A model generated the notes under the pieces. It ran no database searches and had not been told where the DNA came from. It saw only the letters and a list, made by a program, of their open reading frames with translations. DNA of 64,000 bases from Amycolatopsis sp. CA-230715 (GTDB lineage Bacteria > Actinomycetota > Actinomycetes > Mycobacteriales > Pseudonocardiaceae): assembly GCF_018736145.1 (NCBI RefSeq), contig NZ_CP059997.1, forward strand, positions 5,455,501-5,519,500, given 5' to 3'. Both the position numbers and the translations under genes were made by a program. Every line of letters begins with the position of its first letter. Within the stretch, counting starts at the first letter, position 1. Shown here in pieces: positions 42,623-53,800 of the stretch.

Positions 42623-45600
42623 ATGGGGGTTCGCAAGAAGTCCGGCCTCGCGGCCGTGTTCGCGTCGGTGATACTAACCGGGGTGCTCCCCGTTTCGGCG
42701 GCGCAGGGAGAGGCGCCACTGGTGGCGGACCCCGCTTCGTACGTGGATCCGTTCATCGGGACCGGCACCGGCGGCAGCTCGGTCGGCGAGATCAACAACT
42801 TCCCCGGCGCCGCGGTGCCGTTCGGGATGATGCAGTTCTCGCCGGACACCAAGGGCGCCTACGCGGGCTACCAGTACCACAGCGACCAGATCCGCGGGTT
42901 CAGCCTCGACCACGCCTCGGTCGGCTGCAACGCATTCGGGGACGTCCCCATCTTGCCGGTCACCGGTGACCTCGGGGCCGCGCCGTGGGATCGGACGGAG
43001 CACTTCTCCCACGACGGCGAGCGGGCGGAACCCGGCTACTACGCGGTGACGCTCGCCGATTCGAAGGTGCGCGCGGAGCTGACCGCGACCACCCGCACCG
43101 GGCTCGCCACCTTCACCTTCCCCGCCGAGGGCGCGCGGCAGGTGCTGGTCAAGGGTGGCGCGAGCCTCGCGGGCAATTCGCGGGCGGATCTCGCGGTCAC
43201 CGGTGACCGGGAAGTCACCGGCTCCGCGACCACCGGCAACTTCTGCGGCAAGCCCAACAAGTACACGGTCCACTACGCCATCACCTTCGACCAGCCGTTC
43301 ACCGCGCACGGGACCTGGGACGGCAAGAAGGTCACCCCTGGATCCTCCACTGTGGACGCTCCGAAGGCGGGCGCGTACCTGACCTTCGGCGGAGACGTGG
43401 TGCGCGCCAAGGTCTCGATGTCCTATGTGGACGTATCGGGGGCGAAGGCGAACATGGTGGCGGAGGTACCCGGCTGGGACGCGAACGCGGTGCGCTCGGA
43501 CACGCGGGCACGCTGGTCCGGCGCGCTGGGCAGGATCAGGGTCGCCGGGCGGGACACCGCGCAGCTCAAGACGTTCTACACCGCGCTCTACCACTCGTTG
43601 CAGCATCCCAACACGTTCAACGACGCCGACGGCCGGTACCTCGGCTTCGACGACAGGATCCGCACCCTGCCGCCCGGCCGCACCCAGTACGCGAACTTCT
43701 CCGACTGGGACACCTACCGCTCGCTCGCCCCGTTGCACGCCATGCTGTTCCCGCGCGAGGCAAGCGACATGGCGCAGTCGCTCACCAACGACGCCGTCCA
43801 GGGCGGCTGGTGGCCGAGGTGGCCGATGGCCAACGACTACACCGGGCAGATGACCGGCGACAACTCCGTGCCGCTCATCGCGAACCTGTACGCCTTCGGC
43901 GCGCGGGACTTCGATCTGCCGACCGCGTTGAAGTACCTGGTCAAGGGCGCGACCACGGTCGATCACACGCCCGGCGCCTACCAGGAGCGGCGCGGGGTCG
44001 AAAACTACGTCGCGCGCGGGTACGCGCCGAACAACAACGACGCACGGGGCGACCACGCCCGCGTCGGCGCGTCGATCACGCTGGAATGGGCGATCGACGA
44101 CTTCGCCATCGCACAGCTCGCGAAGGCGGCGGGCGATCGCGGCACCGCGCGCGAGTTCGCCCGCCGCGGCCAGAACTGGCAGCACATCCTCAACACCTCG
44201 ACCGGGTACCTGCAGCCGCGCGGGGAGAACGGCCGCTTCCCCGACGGGCCCGCCTACCAGCCCGCGCCGCCGGGCAAGTTCGGCCAGGACGGGTTCGACG
44301 AGGGCAACGCCGCGCAGTACACCTGGCTCGTGCCGCAGAACCCGGCCGGCCTGATCACCGCGATGGGCGGCAGGGCGGCGGCCACCGAGCGCCTCGACGA
44401 GTTCTTCACCAAGCTCAACGTCGGCCCGAACGAGCCGTACATGTGGGCGGGCAACGAGCCGGACTTCGGTGTGCCGTGGCTGTACAACCACCTCGGGCAG
44501 CCGTGGAAGACGCAGTCGGTCGTGCGGAAGATCGCGACGACGCTGTTCAACGCCACGCCGGACGGCGAACCGGGCAACGACGACCTCGGCGCCCAGTCCT
44601 CGTGGTACGTGTGGGCCGCGCTCGGGATCTACCCGTCGACACCGGGCACCGCCGACCTGACCGTGCACAGCCCGCTGTTCGAACGCGCCGTGCTGGACCT
44701 GCCCGGCCGCGATCTCGACATCCGCGCGCCGCGGGCCTCGGCGGAAACCCCGTACGTGCACGGACTCGCGCTGAACGGCCGCGACTGGGAGCGCACCTTC
44801 CTCCCGTCCGACGTCGTGCGCACGGGCGGGCGGCTCGACTTCTCCCTTGCCGCCACTCCTGACACGCGATGGGCGGCCGACGCGCCGCCGCCCTCCTACC
44901 GCGAAGGGGAGCGCCCGTTCCTCGCGTCGGCGACGCCGAACCAGGTCACCGTCGAGCCTGGCGGCTCCGGACAGTTCACTGTGGACGGTCAGCGGCTCGG
45001 CGGGGCGGATCCGGCGCTGTTCGTCACCACGGCTCCGCCGCCCGGCCTCGGCGTGCGCGGGCTGCCGGTGGTGCCGCTGGACGGGTGCACCGGTGCGGGG
45101 AGTGCGAAGTTCGAGGTCACCGCGGCGCCGACGGCCGCACCCGGGTACCACGAGATCCCGGTGACGGTGCGGGGCAGCGGCGATCCCGTGCGCGCTTCGG
45201 TGATCGTGCTGGTCGCGCCCAAGGGAAGCTTCCCCGCGGCGTACGGCAACGCGGGCGTTTCGGACGACACGGATGCGGGACAGGGCGATTTCGACGGCGA
45301 CGGCAACAGCTACTCGCGCCAGGCGCTCGCCGCCGCCGGGCTGAAGGCGGGCGCCACGCTGCCCGTCTCGGGGACCTCGGTGACCTGGGCTGCCGTCCCG
45401 TCCGGCCGCAAGGACAACGTGGTCGCGAACGGGCAGGCCGTGACCGTCGCCGCGGGTAAGCGCCTGCTGTTCGTCGGCGCGGCGACCCACGGCGACCATC
45501 GCGGCGAGGCGACCGTCACGTTCACCGACGGGAGCACCGCGCGGGCCGATTTGTCCTTCGGTGACTGGGTTCTGCCCGGCGGAGACGGCTCGCCCGTGTT

Positions 45601-45772
45601 CGGCAACACCGTCGTCGCGCGAACGGACCACCGCAACCAGTTCGGCGGTCCCGGCGGCCCGGCGTACGTCTACGCGACCGCGCCGTTCGAAGTGCCCGAG
45701 GGGAAGCAGGTCGCGAAGGTGACGCTGCCGGTGAACAAGGACCTGCACGTCTTCGCCATCGGAACCGCCTGA
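42623..45772 (+). CDS. Secreted GH92 alpha-1,2-mannosidase
   Basis: A 1049-residue exported exo-alpha-mannosidase. Start at 42623 with GGGAGG 5 bases upstream; signal peptide MGVRKKSGLAAVFASVILTG ending near VSAAQG. GH92 landmarks in order: VDPFIGTGTGGSSVGEINNF, PGAAVPFGMMQFSPD, GFSLDHASVGCNAFGD, FSDWDTYRSLAPLHAMLFP, GNEPDFGVPWLYN (catalytic Glu region) and GNDDLGAQSSWYVWAALGIY. After about residue 770 an NEW3-like beta-domain and a C-terminal beta-sandwich (DGDGNSYSRQALAAAGLKAG) follow, probably for glycan or wall binding. It would trim mannans or fungal glycoproteins outside the cell. Confidence 0.93.
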   Translation: MGVRKKSGLAAVFASVILTGVLPVSAAQGEAPLVADPASYVDPFIGTGTGGSSVGEINNFPGAAVPFGMMQFSPDTKGAYAGYQYHSDQIRGFSLDHASVGCNAFGDVPILPVTGDLGAAPWDRTEHFSHDGERAEPGYYAVTLADSKVRAELTATTRTGLATFTFPAEGARQVLVKGGASLAGNSRADLAVTGDREVTGSATTGNFCGKPNKYTVHYAITFDQPFTAHGTWDGKKVTPGSSTVDAPKAGAYLTFGGDVVRAKVSMSYVDVSGAKANMVAEVPGWDANAVRSDTRARWSGALGRIRVAGRDTAQLKTFYTALYHSLQHPNTFNDADGRYLGFDDRIRTLPPGRTQYANFSDWDTYRSLAPLHAMLFPREASDMAQSLTNDAVQGGWWPRWPMANDYTGQMTGDNSVPLIANLYAFGARDFDLPTALKYLVKGATTVDHTPGAYQERRGVENYVARGYAPNNNDARGDHARVGASITLEWAIDDFAIAQLAKAAGDRGTAREFARRGQNWQHILNTSTGYLQPRGENGRFPDGPAYQPAPPGKFGQDGFDEGNAAQYTWLVPQNPAGLITAMGGRAAATERLDEFFTKLNVGPNEPYMWAGNEPDFGVPWLYNHLGQPWKTQSVVRKIATTLFNATPDGEPGNDDLGAQSSWYVWAALGIYPSTPGTADLTVHSPLFERAVLDLPGRDLDIRAPRASAETPYVHGLALNGRDWERTFLPSDVVRTGGRLDFSLAATPDTRWAADAPPPSYREGERPFLASATPNQVTVEPGGSGQFTVDGQRLGGADPALFVTTAPPPGLGVRGLPVVPLDGCTGAGSAKFEVTAAPTAAPGYHEIPVTVRGSGDPVRASVIVLVAPKGSFPAAYGNAGVSDDTDAGQGDFDGDGNSYSRQALAAAGLKAGATLPVSGTSVTWAAVPSGRKDNVVANGQAVTVAAGKRLLFVGAATHGDHRGEATVTFTDGSTARADLSFGDWVLPGGDGSPVFGNTVVARTDHRNQFGGPGGPAYVYATAPFEVPEGKQVAKVTLPVNKDLHVFAIGTA

Positions 45773-45774
45773 GG

Positions 45775-46093
45775 TCAGTCGCTCGCCGCTTCCTCGCGAT
45801 ATCCGTGAACCTGGCTGGTGAGCGGCGGCAGGGAGACAGCGCCGTCGAGGATCTCCTGGCCGGTGGATCGGATTACCGCCGGTGACCATTCGTCGTGCAC
45901 CAGCACCCCGTACCCGGCCAGCTTCGCCCTGCCCGCGGGCGAGATGTCGAGGACCGCGTCGTCACCGAACGCGTCGAAACCGGTGTTCCGGATCTCGATG
46001 CCGAGCAGATCCTCGGAACGTGGTTCCCGGCTGCCCTCGCGGCGACGCGCCTGAGGTTCATCGACGGTTCTAAGGCGCTTCTGCGCGGATTCT
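45775..46093 (-). pseudogene. Probable 5'-truncated gene remnant in the GH92-HtrA gap
   Basis: The minus strand has an open frame with typical high-GC codon use ending at a TGA (45775-45777) and reading, in part, DLLGIEIRNTGFDAFGDDAV, LDISPAGRAKLAGYGVLVHD, EWSPAVIRSTGQEILDGA and VSLPPLTSQVHGYREEAASD. No ATG or GTG precedes this conserved-looking part, and two stop codons lie just upstream (about 46094-46105), so it is probably the tail of a decayed gene. I do not recognise the family. This is the only content of the 45773-46118 gap besides the HtrA promoter region. Confidence 0.4.
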
Positions 46094-46118
46094 CAGGTTC
46101 AGGCCCGATCTTGGGAGC

Positions 46119-47528
46119 ATGACCGAGAACTTGCCACCGCAGGACGAGCCGCAGCAGCCGCAGGCGCAGCCCGCGCAGGCGCACCCCGAGCAGGCGCACC
46201 AGCCGCAGGCTCAGCCGCCCGTCGAGCCCCAGCAACCGCAGCCGCAGCCGTCCCCTACGCAGACGTGGTGGCACCAGCAGGGCGCGGCCGCTCCGCCTTA
46301 CGGCGCGCCCGAGCAGCAGCCCTACGGCGTGCCCGCTCCGGTCGCGACGCAGGCCAGGCCGAAGCGGAAGGTGTCGACGCCGATCGTGGTGACCGCCATC
46401 ATCGCGGGCCTGATCGGCGGCGGCGTCGGGATCGGGGGCAGCGCGCTGCTCGCGAGCGGCGACAATCCGCCGGTGCTCTCCTCGCAGCCGCCATCGGCGA
46501 GCCAGGTCTCCTCACAGGCGGGCTCGGTGGCGTACGCGGCCGAGGTCGCGACGAAGTTCACGGTCGACATCAAGATCCCGACGCAGCAGGGCACGGTCAC
46601 CGGCACCGGGATCATCCTGACCCCCGACGGGTACGTGCTGACCAACAACCACGTCGTCTCCAGCGCCGCGAAGGGCGGGAAGATCCAGGTCACCACGGCC
46701 GACGGGAAGAAGCTGAGCGCGACGGTCAAGGGCACCGCGCCGTCCTACGACCTCGCGGTCATCAAGCTCGACAACGCCAGCGGCCTCACCCCGGCCGTGC
46801 TCGGCCAGTCCAGCTCGCTGAAGGTGGGCCAGCCGGTCGCCGCGGTCGGCAGCCCGGAGCAGCTGTCCAACACGGTGACCGCCGGGATCATCAGCGCGCT
46901 GAGCCGGACGGTGAAGGCGGGCGGCGAGGACGGTGGCGGCGGCGTGGTCGTCTACAACGGACTCCAGACCGACGCCCCGATCAACCCCGGCAACTCGGGT
47001 GGCCCGCTGGTCAACATGGACGGCCAGGTCGTCGCGGTGAACTCCGCGGTCGAGCCGGGGCAGAGCTCCAACGGCGGGCTGCAGGCGTACGGACTCGGGT
47101 TCTCCATCCCGATCGACAAGGCGAAGCAGATCGCGAACGAGCTGATGCAGAACGGCAAGGCGACCAAGCCGGTGCTGGGCGTGAGCGGCAGCGTGCAGGC
47201 CCAGTCGGGTTCGGCCGACGGCGGCACCCAGCTCGCCGGGGTACAGGACGGCGGGCCCGCCGCACAGGCGGGGATCAAGCAGGGCGACACGATCCTCTCG
47301 ATCGACAAGACGCCGATCAACTCCTACGCGGACCTGATGGCCGAGGTGCTCAAGCACACGCCGGGCCAGCAGGTGCCGGTGACGGTCAAGCACGCCGACG
47401 GCTCGCAGCAGGACGTCACGGTGACCCTCGGCAGCGCGACCGACACCGAGCAGACCACGGTGCCGCAGCAGCCGCAGGAGCAGCAGGGCAACCCGTTCGG
47501 CGGCATACCGGGGTTCGGGGGCCGCTGA
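46119..47528 (+). CDS. HtrA/DegP-like serine protease with PDZ domain (PepD type)
   Basis: A 469-residue membrane-anchored protease. Residues 1-80 are a Pro/Gln-rich cytoplasmic tail; about 87-110 is a single span (IVVTAIIAGLIGGGVGIGGS). The extracytoplasmic trypsin-like domain has His in LTNNHVV, Asp in SYDLAVIKLD and Ser in NPGNSGGPLV. The PDZ domain (about 350-440) reads AGVQDGGPAAQAGIKQGDTI then LSIDKTPINSYADLMAEVL. Layout matches mycobacterial PepD/HtrA, which degrades misfolded envelope proteins. The QPQAQP-type repeats in the tail are coding low complexity. Followed by a strong terminator. Confidence 0.93.
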   Translation: MTENLPPQDEPQQPQAQPAQAHPEQAHQPQAQPPVEPQQPQPQPSPTQTWWHQQGAAAPPYGAPEQQPYGVPAPVATQARPKRKVSTPIVVTAIIAGLIGGGVGIGGSALLASGDNPPVLSSQPPSASQVSSQAGSVAYAAEVATKFTVDIKIPTQQGTVTGTGIILTPDGYVLTNNHVVSSAAKGGKIQVTTADGKKLSATVKGTAPSYDLAVIKLDNASGLTPAVLGQSSSLKVGQPVAAVGSPEQLSNTVTAGIISALSRTVKAGGEDGGGGVVVYNGLQTDAPINPGNSGGPLVNMDGQVVAVNSAVEPGQSSNGGLQAYGLGFSIPIDKAKQIANELMQNGKATKPVLGVSGSVQAQSGSADGGTQLAGVQDGGPAAQAGIKQGDTILSIDKTPINSYADLMAEVLKHTPGQQVPVTVKHADGSQQDVTVTLGSATDTEQTTVPQQPQEQQGNPFGGIPGFGGR

Positions 47529-47548
47529 CCGGTTTCGGGGAGCAGGGG

Positions 47549-47584
47549 GATCGGCGCCGGTCGCATACCCGGCCGGCGCCGATC
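47549..47584 (+). terminator. Hairpin terminator after htrA-like gene
   Basis: GATCGGCGCCGG (47549-47560) and CCGGCGCCGATC (47573-47584) form a perfect 12-bp stem with a 12-base loop, followed by TGTGTTCTGT. It starts 21 bases after the protease stop and isolates it from the NRPS transcription unit. Confidence 0.75.
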
Positions 47585-47899
47585 TGTGTTCTGTCGCACA
47601 ATTGTTTGACGCGCCCAAAACTACGTCGGGAACGGGATTGACGACGTTGCGTCACTGGAAAGTTCAACTGCTACCCCGTCGTCGTCGGCGTGTATATAGT
47701 GAAAGAGATGCCTCGGTCGCCAACCGGTGAGCAACCAACCGACAGGAGTGTCGGCGGCTCGCTTGGCGGGTGAGGCACACGGTCTGGGGAGCCGGATATC
47801 TCGGATGCGGTGGGCGCAGTTCGTGGCGACGAACTGCGGTGTCGTCGTGCCCGGGATTTGGTGGCCGCGGGGAAACCCGTGGCGGGGGAGGGCTTCACC
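47585..47899 (+). promoter_or_regulatory. Upstream region of the NRPS gene
   Basis: About 315 bases without a recognisable gene, presumably holding the NRPS promoter. An AT-rich GTGTATATAGTGA at about 47688-47700 is the best -10-like sequence, but I see no well-spaced -35 partner. Longer in-frame starts exist (GTG from 47810), yet the ATG at 47900 has GGGGGAGGG 7 bases upstream and gives a normal condensation-domain start, so the region is read as non-coding leader. Confidence 0.4.
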
Positions 47900-50800
47900 A
47901 TGGGGGCCAGTGGATCGTATGGCACCTTTGTGCCACTTTCCGCCGCACAACGCGGAATCTGGTATGCGAGCCAGGTAAACCGCGAGGAGCTTTCCTACAA
48001 CATCGGTTTGTTTCTCGATCTCCGCCGCCCGGTGGACGTCCCGGTGCTGGACAGCGCGCTGCGTGTGGTCGTCTCGGAGGCGGAGTGCCTGCGCAGCGTC
48101 TTCGCCGAGGTCGGCGGGCGCCCGGTGCAGCGGTTCGCCGAGGCGCCCGAGCACGTGCTCCGCACGGTCGACCTCTCCGGCGAGGCGGCGCCGGCGGAAG
48201 CAGCCGAGCGGTGGCTGCACGATCGGCTGAAAGTTCCCTACGACCTGGAAAAAGGCCCGGTCTTCGAGTTCACCCTGCTGCGCCTGTCGGCCGAGCGCTC
48301 GTGGCTCTTCCAGGGGTACCACCACCTCGTGGTCGACGGGATCGGGATCGCCAGGATCAACCGGCGGCTCGCCGAGGTGTACACCGCGCTCAGCCGTGGC
48401 GAGGACGCCGGTGAACCGTGGTTCGGCCAGTTCTCGGACTACCTCGAAGCGGAGGAGCGCCACCGCGCGTCGGCGGAGTTCGCCGAAACGGAGCAGTGGT
48501 GGAAGTCGCGGCTGGCTGATCGGCCAGCGCCGACCTATGTCGCCGGTGGCGCGAAACTCGCGAGTGCTGCTCGTCGGAAAACGACGGTGCTTTCCGGTGC
48601 GCAATTCACTCGAATTGCCGAGGTCGCTTCGGCGGCGGGGGTCCCGTGGTTTCGTCTGGTGGCGACGGCCGCGGCGGCGTACGTCTCCTGGGTTCGCGGC
48701 GACGAGGATGTGTTATTGAGTCTTCCGGTCAGTGGACGCGTTTCGGAAAGTGCGCGAAATCTGCCGACCGTCACCGCGAACGTGGTTCCTGTTCGCGTTT
48801 CCGTCACCAGGGCGCAGTCGTGGGCGAGCCTGTGTGCTGCGGTTTCGGCGGAGATCGCGGAAGTCATGCGGTTCCAGGACTACCGCGGTGAGGAAATTCG
48901 CCGTGATCTCGTTCCGCATCCCGGCGGGCCCTACTTCGGGCCGGTGCTCAACAAGCTGCCGCTGAGCGATTCGTTCCGGCTCGGCGACCAGGAAGCCGTG
49001 CTGCACAAGGTGTCGCAGAGCCCGGTCGACGACCTGTCGCTCTTCTTCTGCCGCCTTCCCGAAGGCGGGTTGCGCTTCGACTCGCACGCCGACGCGGACT
49101 TCTACGGCGAGACCGATCTCGCTAACCATCACGAGCGGCTCGTGCGCCTTCTCATCCATCTCGGTGAGGCCGGGTTGGACGAACCAGTCGGTGCGGCGCT
49201 TGCGCTCGAGGCGGCCGAACGGGACCGGGTGCTCGCCTGGGGGCGCGGTGACCAGCCGGTGCTCGGCGACACGCTGCCGGGCCTGCTGGCGCGGCAAGTG
49301 GGGATCTCCCCGGATGCACCCGCGCTGGTGTGCGACGGGGATACGTGGACCTACGCGGAGCTGGACGCCTGGGCGAACCGGATCGCGCATTCCTTGGTGG
49401 CACGCGGTGTCCGGCCGGGGCAGCGCGTGGCCGTTGAACTGGGGAGGTCCCCGGTTCTGTTTGCGGCGATCCTCGGCGTGCTGAAAGCGGGCGCTGCCTA
49501 CGTGCCGGTGGATCCGGGATATCCCGCCGAGCGGATCGAGTACATGCTCGCCGTCGCGCAGCCGGTCGTCGTGCTCGATGCGGCCTGGGCCGACGCGGGT
49601 CTAACTGGGGAGTTCCCCACTTCTGCTCCGGAGATCGAGATCGATCCGGGGAGTACCGCGTATGTGATGTTCACGTCGGGGTCGACGGGGCGGCCGAAGG
49701 GCGTCGAAGTGCCCCATCGAGGCGTCGGCTCGCTGGCGGCGGCGCAGGTGGAGCGGTTCGCCATCGAGGCGGGGAGCCGGGTGCTGCAGTTCGCGTCGCC
49801 GAGTTTCGACGCGTCGGTGTCCGAGCTGGCGACCTCGGTGGCCGCGGGCGCCACGCTCGTACTCGGTTCCGCATCGGCTGGCGGCGAGCTGGCCGCGCTG
49901 CTCCGCGACGAGCGGATCAGCCACGTCACCCTGCCGCCCTCCGTTCTGTCCACAATGGACGATTCGGAAGCGCTCCCCGAGCTCCGGACGCTGGTGGTGG
50001 CCGGTGAGGCCGCGCCCGCCGAGCTGGTCGCGCGCTGGGCACCGGGCAGACGGGTGATCAACGCGTACGGTCCGACCGAATCCACGGTGTGCGCCGCGAT
50101 GAGCGAGCCGCTCACCGGTGCCGGGACCACGGTCCCGATCGGACGGCCGATCGCGGGTGCGCGGGTCTTCGTGCTGGACGCGGCGTTGCGCCCGGTGCCG
50201 CCGAACGTGGTGGGCGAGTTGTACGTGTCGGGGCCGCAGCTGGCGAGGGGGTACGTCGGCAGGCCGGGGTTGACGGCGGAGCGGTTCGTGGCGAACCCCT
50301 TCGGCGACGGCCGCCTCTACCGGACCGGTGACCTGGTCCGGTGGGACGCCGAAGGCAGGCTCGTGTTCGTCGGCCGCGCGGACGACCAGGTGAAGGTGCG
50401 CGGGTTCCGTATCGAACTCGGTGAGATCGAAGCCGTGCTGCGCGCGCAGGACGGGGTGTCCGCGGCGACCGTGATCGTCCGCGAGGACCGGCCTGGTGAC
50501 CGCAGGCTCGTCGCCTACGCGGTCGGCCCGGCGGACCCGACGGAACTGCGCTCGGCCGCGGCCGAGCGGCTGCCCGGGTACCTGGTGCCCTCGGCCGTGG
50601 TGCCGCTCGACCGGTTGCCGCTGACCGCGAACGGCAAGCTGGACCGTGCCGCGCTGCCCGCGCCGGAGTACGCGGCCGGGCCGGGTCGGGCGCCGCGTAC
50701 CACCCGCGAGGAAGTCCTGTGTGGACTGTTCGCCGACGTGCTCGGCGCCGGCGCGGTGACCGTCGACGACGGGTTCTTCGCGCTCGGCGGGCATTCCCTG

Positions 50801-53800
50801 CTCGCGACGCGGCTGGTCAGCGGAATCAGGGCGGCACTGGGCGTGGAACTGCCGGTGCGGGCGGTGTTCGAAGCGCCGACCGTCGCCGAACTGGGGGCCT
50901 GGATCGACGCGGGCACACCGGACGCACGGCCGCGGCTGGTGGCGGCGGACCGGCCGGAGCGGGTGCCGGTGTCGTTCGCACAGCAGCGGCTGTGGTTCCT
51001 GCACCGGCTCGAAGGACCGTCGGCGACCTACAACATGCCGCTCGTCCTGCGGCTCACCGGCGAACTCGACGTCGAGGCGCTGCGTGTCGCGCTGCATGAC
51101 GTCGTAGCCAGGCACGAGTCGCTGCGCACGGTGTTCGAAGAGCGGGACGGCCAGCCGTACCAACGAGTTCTCGACTCGGTGCCGGTGCCGTGGGACTTCC
51201 GCACGGTCGACGCGGCCGAGCTGGACGACGCGCTGGCAGGTGCCGCGCGGCACCTGTTCGACCTCGCGGCCGAGGTGCCGGTACGCGGCTCGCTCTTCCG
51301 GACGGGGCCAGCGGACCACGTGCTGACCGTGGTGCTGCACCACATCGCCGCGGACGGCTGGTCGCTCGGACCGCTGGCGCGGGATCTGGTCACGGCCTAC
51401 GAGGCGCGCAGCACGGGCACCGAACCGGGGTGGTCCCCACTTCCCGTGCAGTACGCGGACTACACGCGGTGGCAGCGGGAGGTGCTCGGCGACCGGGAAG
51501 ACCCCGACAGCAGGTACGCGAAGCAGCTCGCCTACTGGCAGTCCCATTTGGACGGTCTGCCGGACGTGCTCGACCTGCCGTCGGACCGGCCGCGGCCCGC
51601 GGTGGCCTCCTACGCGGGCGACCTGGTCCGGTTCACCTGGGACGCGGACCTGCACGCGGCGATCACCAGCCGCGCGCGCGAGCACGGCGCGACCGTGTCC
51701 ATGGTCCTGCAGGCGGGGCTGGCCACGTTGCTGACCAAGCTGGGCGCGGGTACGGATGTGCCGATCGGGTCGCCGATCGCGGGCCGCACCGACGACGCGC
51801 TCGACGAGCTGGTCGGATTCTTCGTCAACTCGTGGGTGCTGCGCGCGGACACCTCGGGCGATCCGGACTTCGGCGCGCTGCTGACCAGGATCCGCGACAC
51901 CGGCCTCGCCGCCTACGACCACCAGGACCTGCCGTTCGAGCACCTCGTCGAAGCGCTGAACCCGGTGCGCTCGATGGCGCACCACCCGCTGTACCAAGTG
52001 TGGCTCGCACTGCAGAACAACCTCCAACCGAGCTTCGACCTGCCGGGCCTGCGGGTGGAGCTGGACAAGGTTTCCACCGGCACCGCGCGGTTCGACCTGC
52101 TCTTCTCCCTGACCGAACGGTTCGACGACGGCGCGCCGGACGGGATCACGGGTGTCGTCGAATACGCCACCGACCTGTTCGACGCGGGCACCGTCGAACT
52201 GCTGCTGGACCGGTGGCAGCGGCTGCTCCGCCTGCTGCTCGCCGATCCGGCCGCGCCGATCGGCACCGCCGCGGTGCTGACGCCCGCCGAACGCGAACAG
52301 GTGCTGACCGGATGGAACCGGACCGAGCACCCGGTACCGGCGACGACCGTGCCCGCGCTCGTCGCCCGCACCCGCCCGTCGGACACCGCGGTGGTCTTCG
52401 AAGGCACGGCGCTGACCTACGCCGAACTGGACAGCTGGGCGAACCGCCTCGCGCACCGGCTGGCCGATCGCGGAGTGCGGCCGGGCGACATCGTGGCGGT
52501 CTCGCTGCCGCGATCGCTCGAACTCGTGGTGGCATTGCTCGCCGTGCTGCGCGCGGGCGCCGCGTACCTGCCAGTCGACCCGGACTACCCGGCCGAGCGC
52601 GTCGAGTTCATGCTCGCCGACGCGGCCCCGTCGGCCGTCTTGGCCGATCCCGCTGAAGTGCGCGACGTCGATGGCTACCCCGAACACGCACCGGAGATCA
52701 CGATCCTGCCGGACCAGGCGGCCTACGTGATCTACACGTCCGGCTCGACCGGGCGCCCGAAGGGTGTGGTCACCTCCCATCGTTCCGCGGTGAACCGTCT
52801 GCTGTGGATGGTGGAGGAGTACGGTTTCTCCGCGCGCGACCGGGTGCTCCAGAAGACGCCGTCGAGCTTCGACGTCTCCGTATGGGAGTTCTTCGGCACC
52901 TTGGCCGCCGGTGCCACGCTGGTGGTGGCCAAACCGGACGGTCACCGGGACCCGGCCTATCTCGCCGACCTCATCAGCACGCAGGGTATTACGACCGTCC
53001 ACTTCGTACCCTCCATGTTGGAGACGTTCCTCGCCGAGCCGTCGGTCGCGGAGTGCACGAGCCTGCGCCAGGTCTTCTGCAGCGGCGAAGCGCTTCCGGC
53101 CTCGCTCGCGAACCGTTTGCACGACACCCTCGACGTGGAACTGCACAACCTTTACGGCCCAACGGAAGCGGCCGTCGACGTGACGCACTGGCGCAGTTCG
53201 CCCGGTGTGGACGTGGTGCCGATCGGTCGTCCGGTGTGGAACACCCGGGTCTATGTGCTGGATGCCGCGTTGCGCCCGGTCGCACCCGGTGTGCTCGGCG
53301 AGCTGTACCTCGGTGGTGTCCAGCTGGCGCGCGGCTATCTCGGCAGACCCGGACTCACGGCGGAGCGGTTCGTGGCGAATCCCTTTGGTGGGGGCCGTCT
53401 TTACCGGACCGGGGATGTTGTTCGGTGGAATTCCCGTGGTGAGTTGGTCTTCGGTGGTCGTGCGGATGATCAGGTGAAGTTGCGCGGGTTCCGGATCGAA
53501 CTGGGTGAGATCGAAGCGGTGCTGCGGGAGCGGGATGAGGTTTCGCAGGCGGCGGTGGTGATCCGTGAGGATCGGCCTGGGGATCGTCGTTTGGTGGGGT
53601 ATGTGGTGGCGGGGGTGGGTGTTGGTGTGGGTGATGTGGTGGAGCAGGTGGATGAGTGGCGTGGGGTGTATGAGGAGATGTATTCCGGTGGTGGGGTGTT
53701 GGGGGAGGATTTCACGGGGTGGGTGAGTTCGTATTCGGGTGAGCCGATCGGGTTGGGTGAGATGCGGTTGTGGCGTGCCGCGGCGGTGGAGCGGGTGGGG

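Noticed and set aside
42674..45889. A 1071-codon minus-strand open frame opposite the GH92 gene
   Set aside because: The + strand has a signal peptide, ribosome site and all GH92 motifs. The antisense product shows only shadow composition.
46130..46260. CAGCCGCAG-type tandem repeats at the start of the htrA-like gene
   Set aside because: They are codons of the Pro/Gln-rich cytoplasmic tail common in this protease family, not a separate repeat element.
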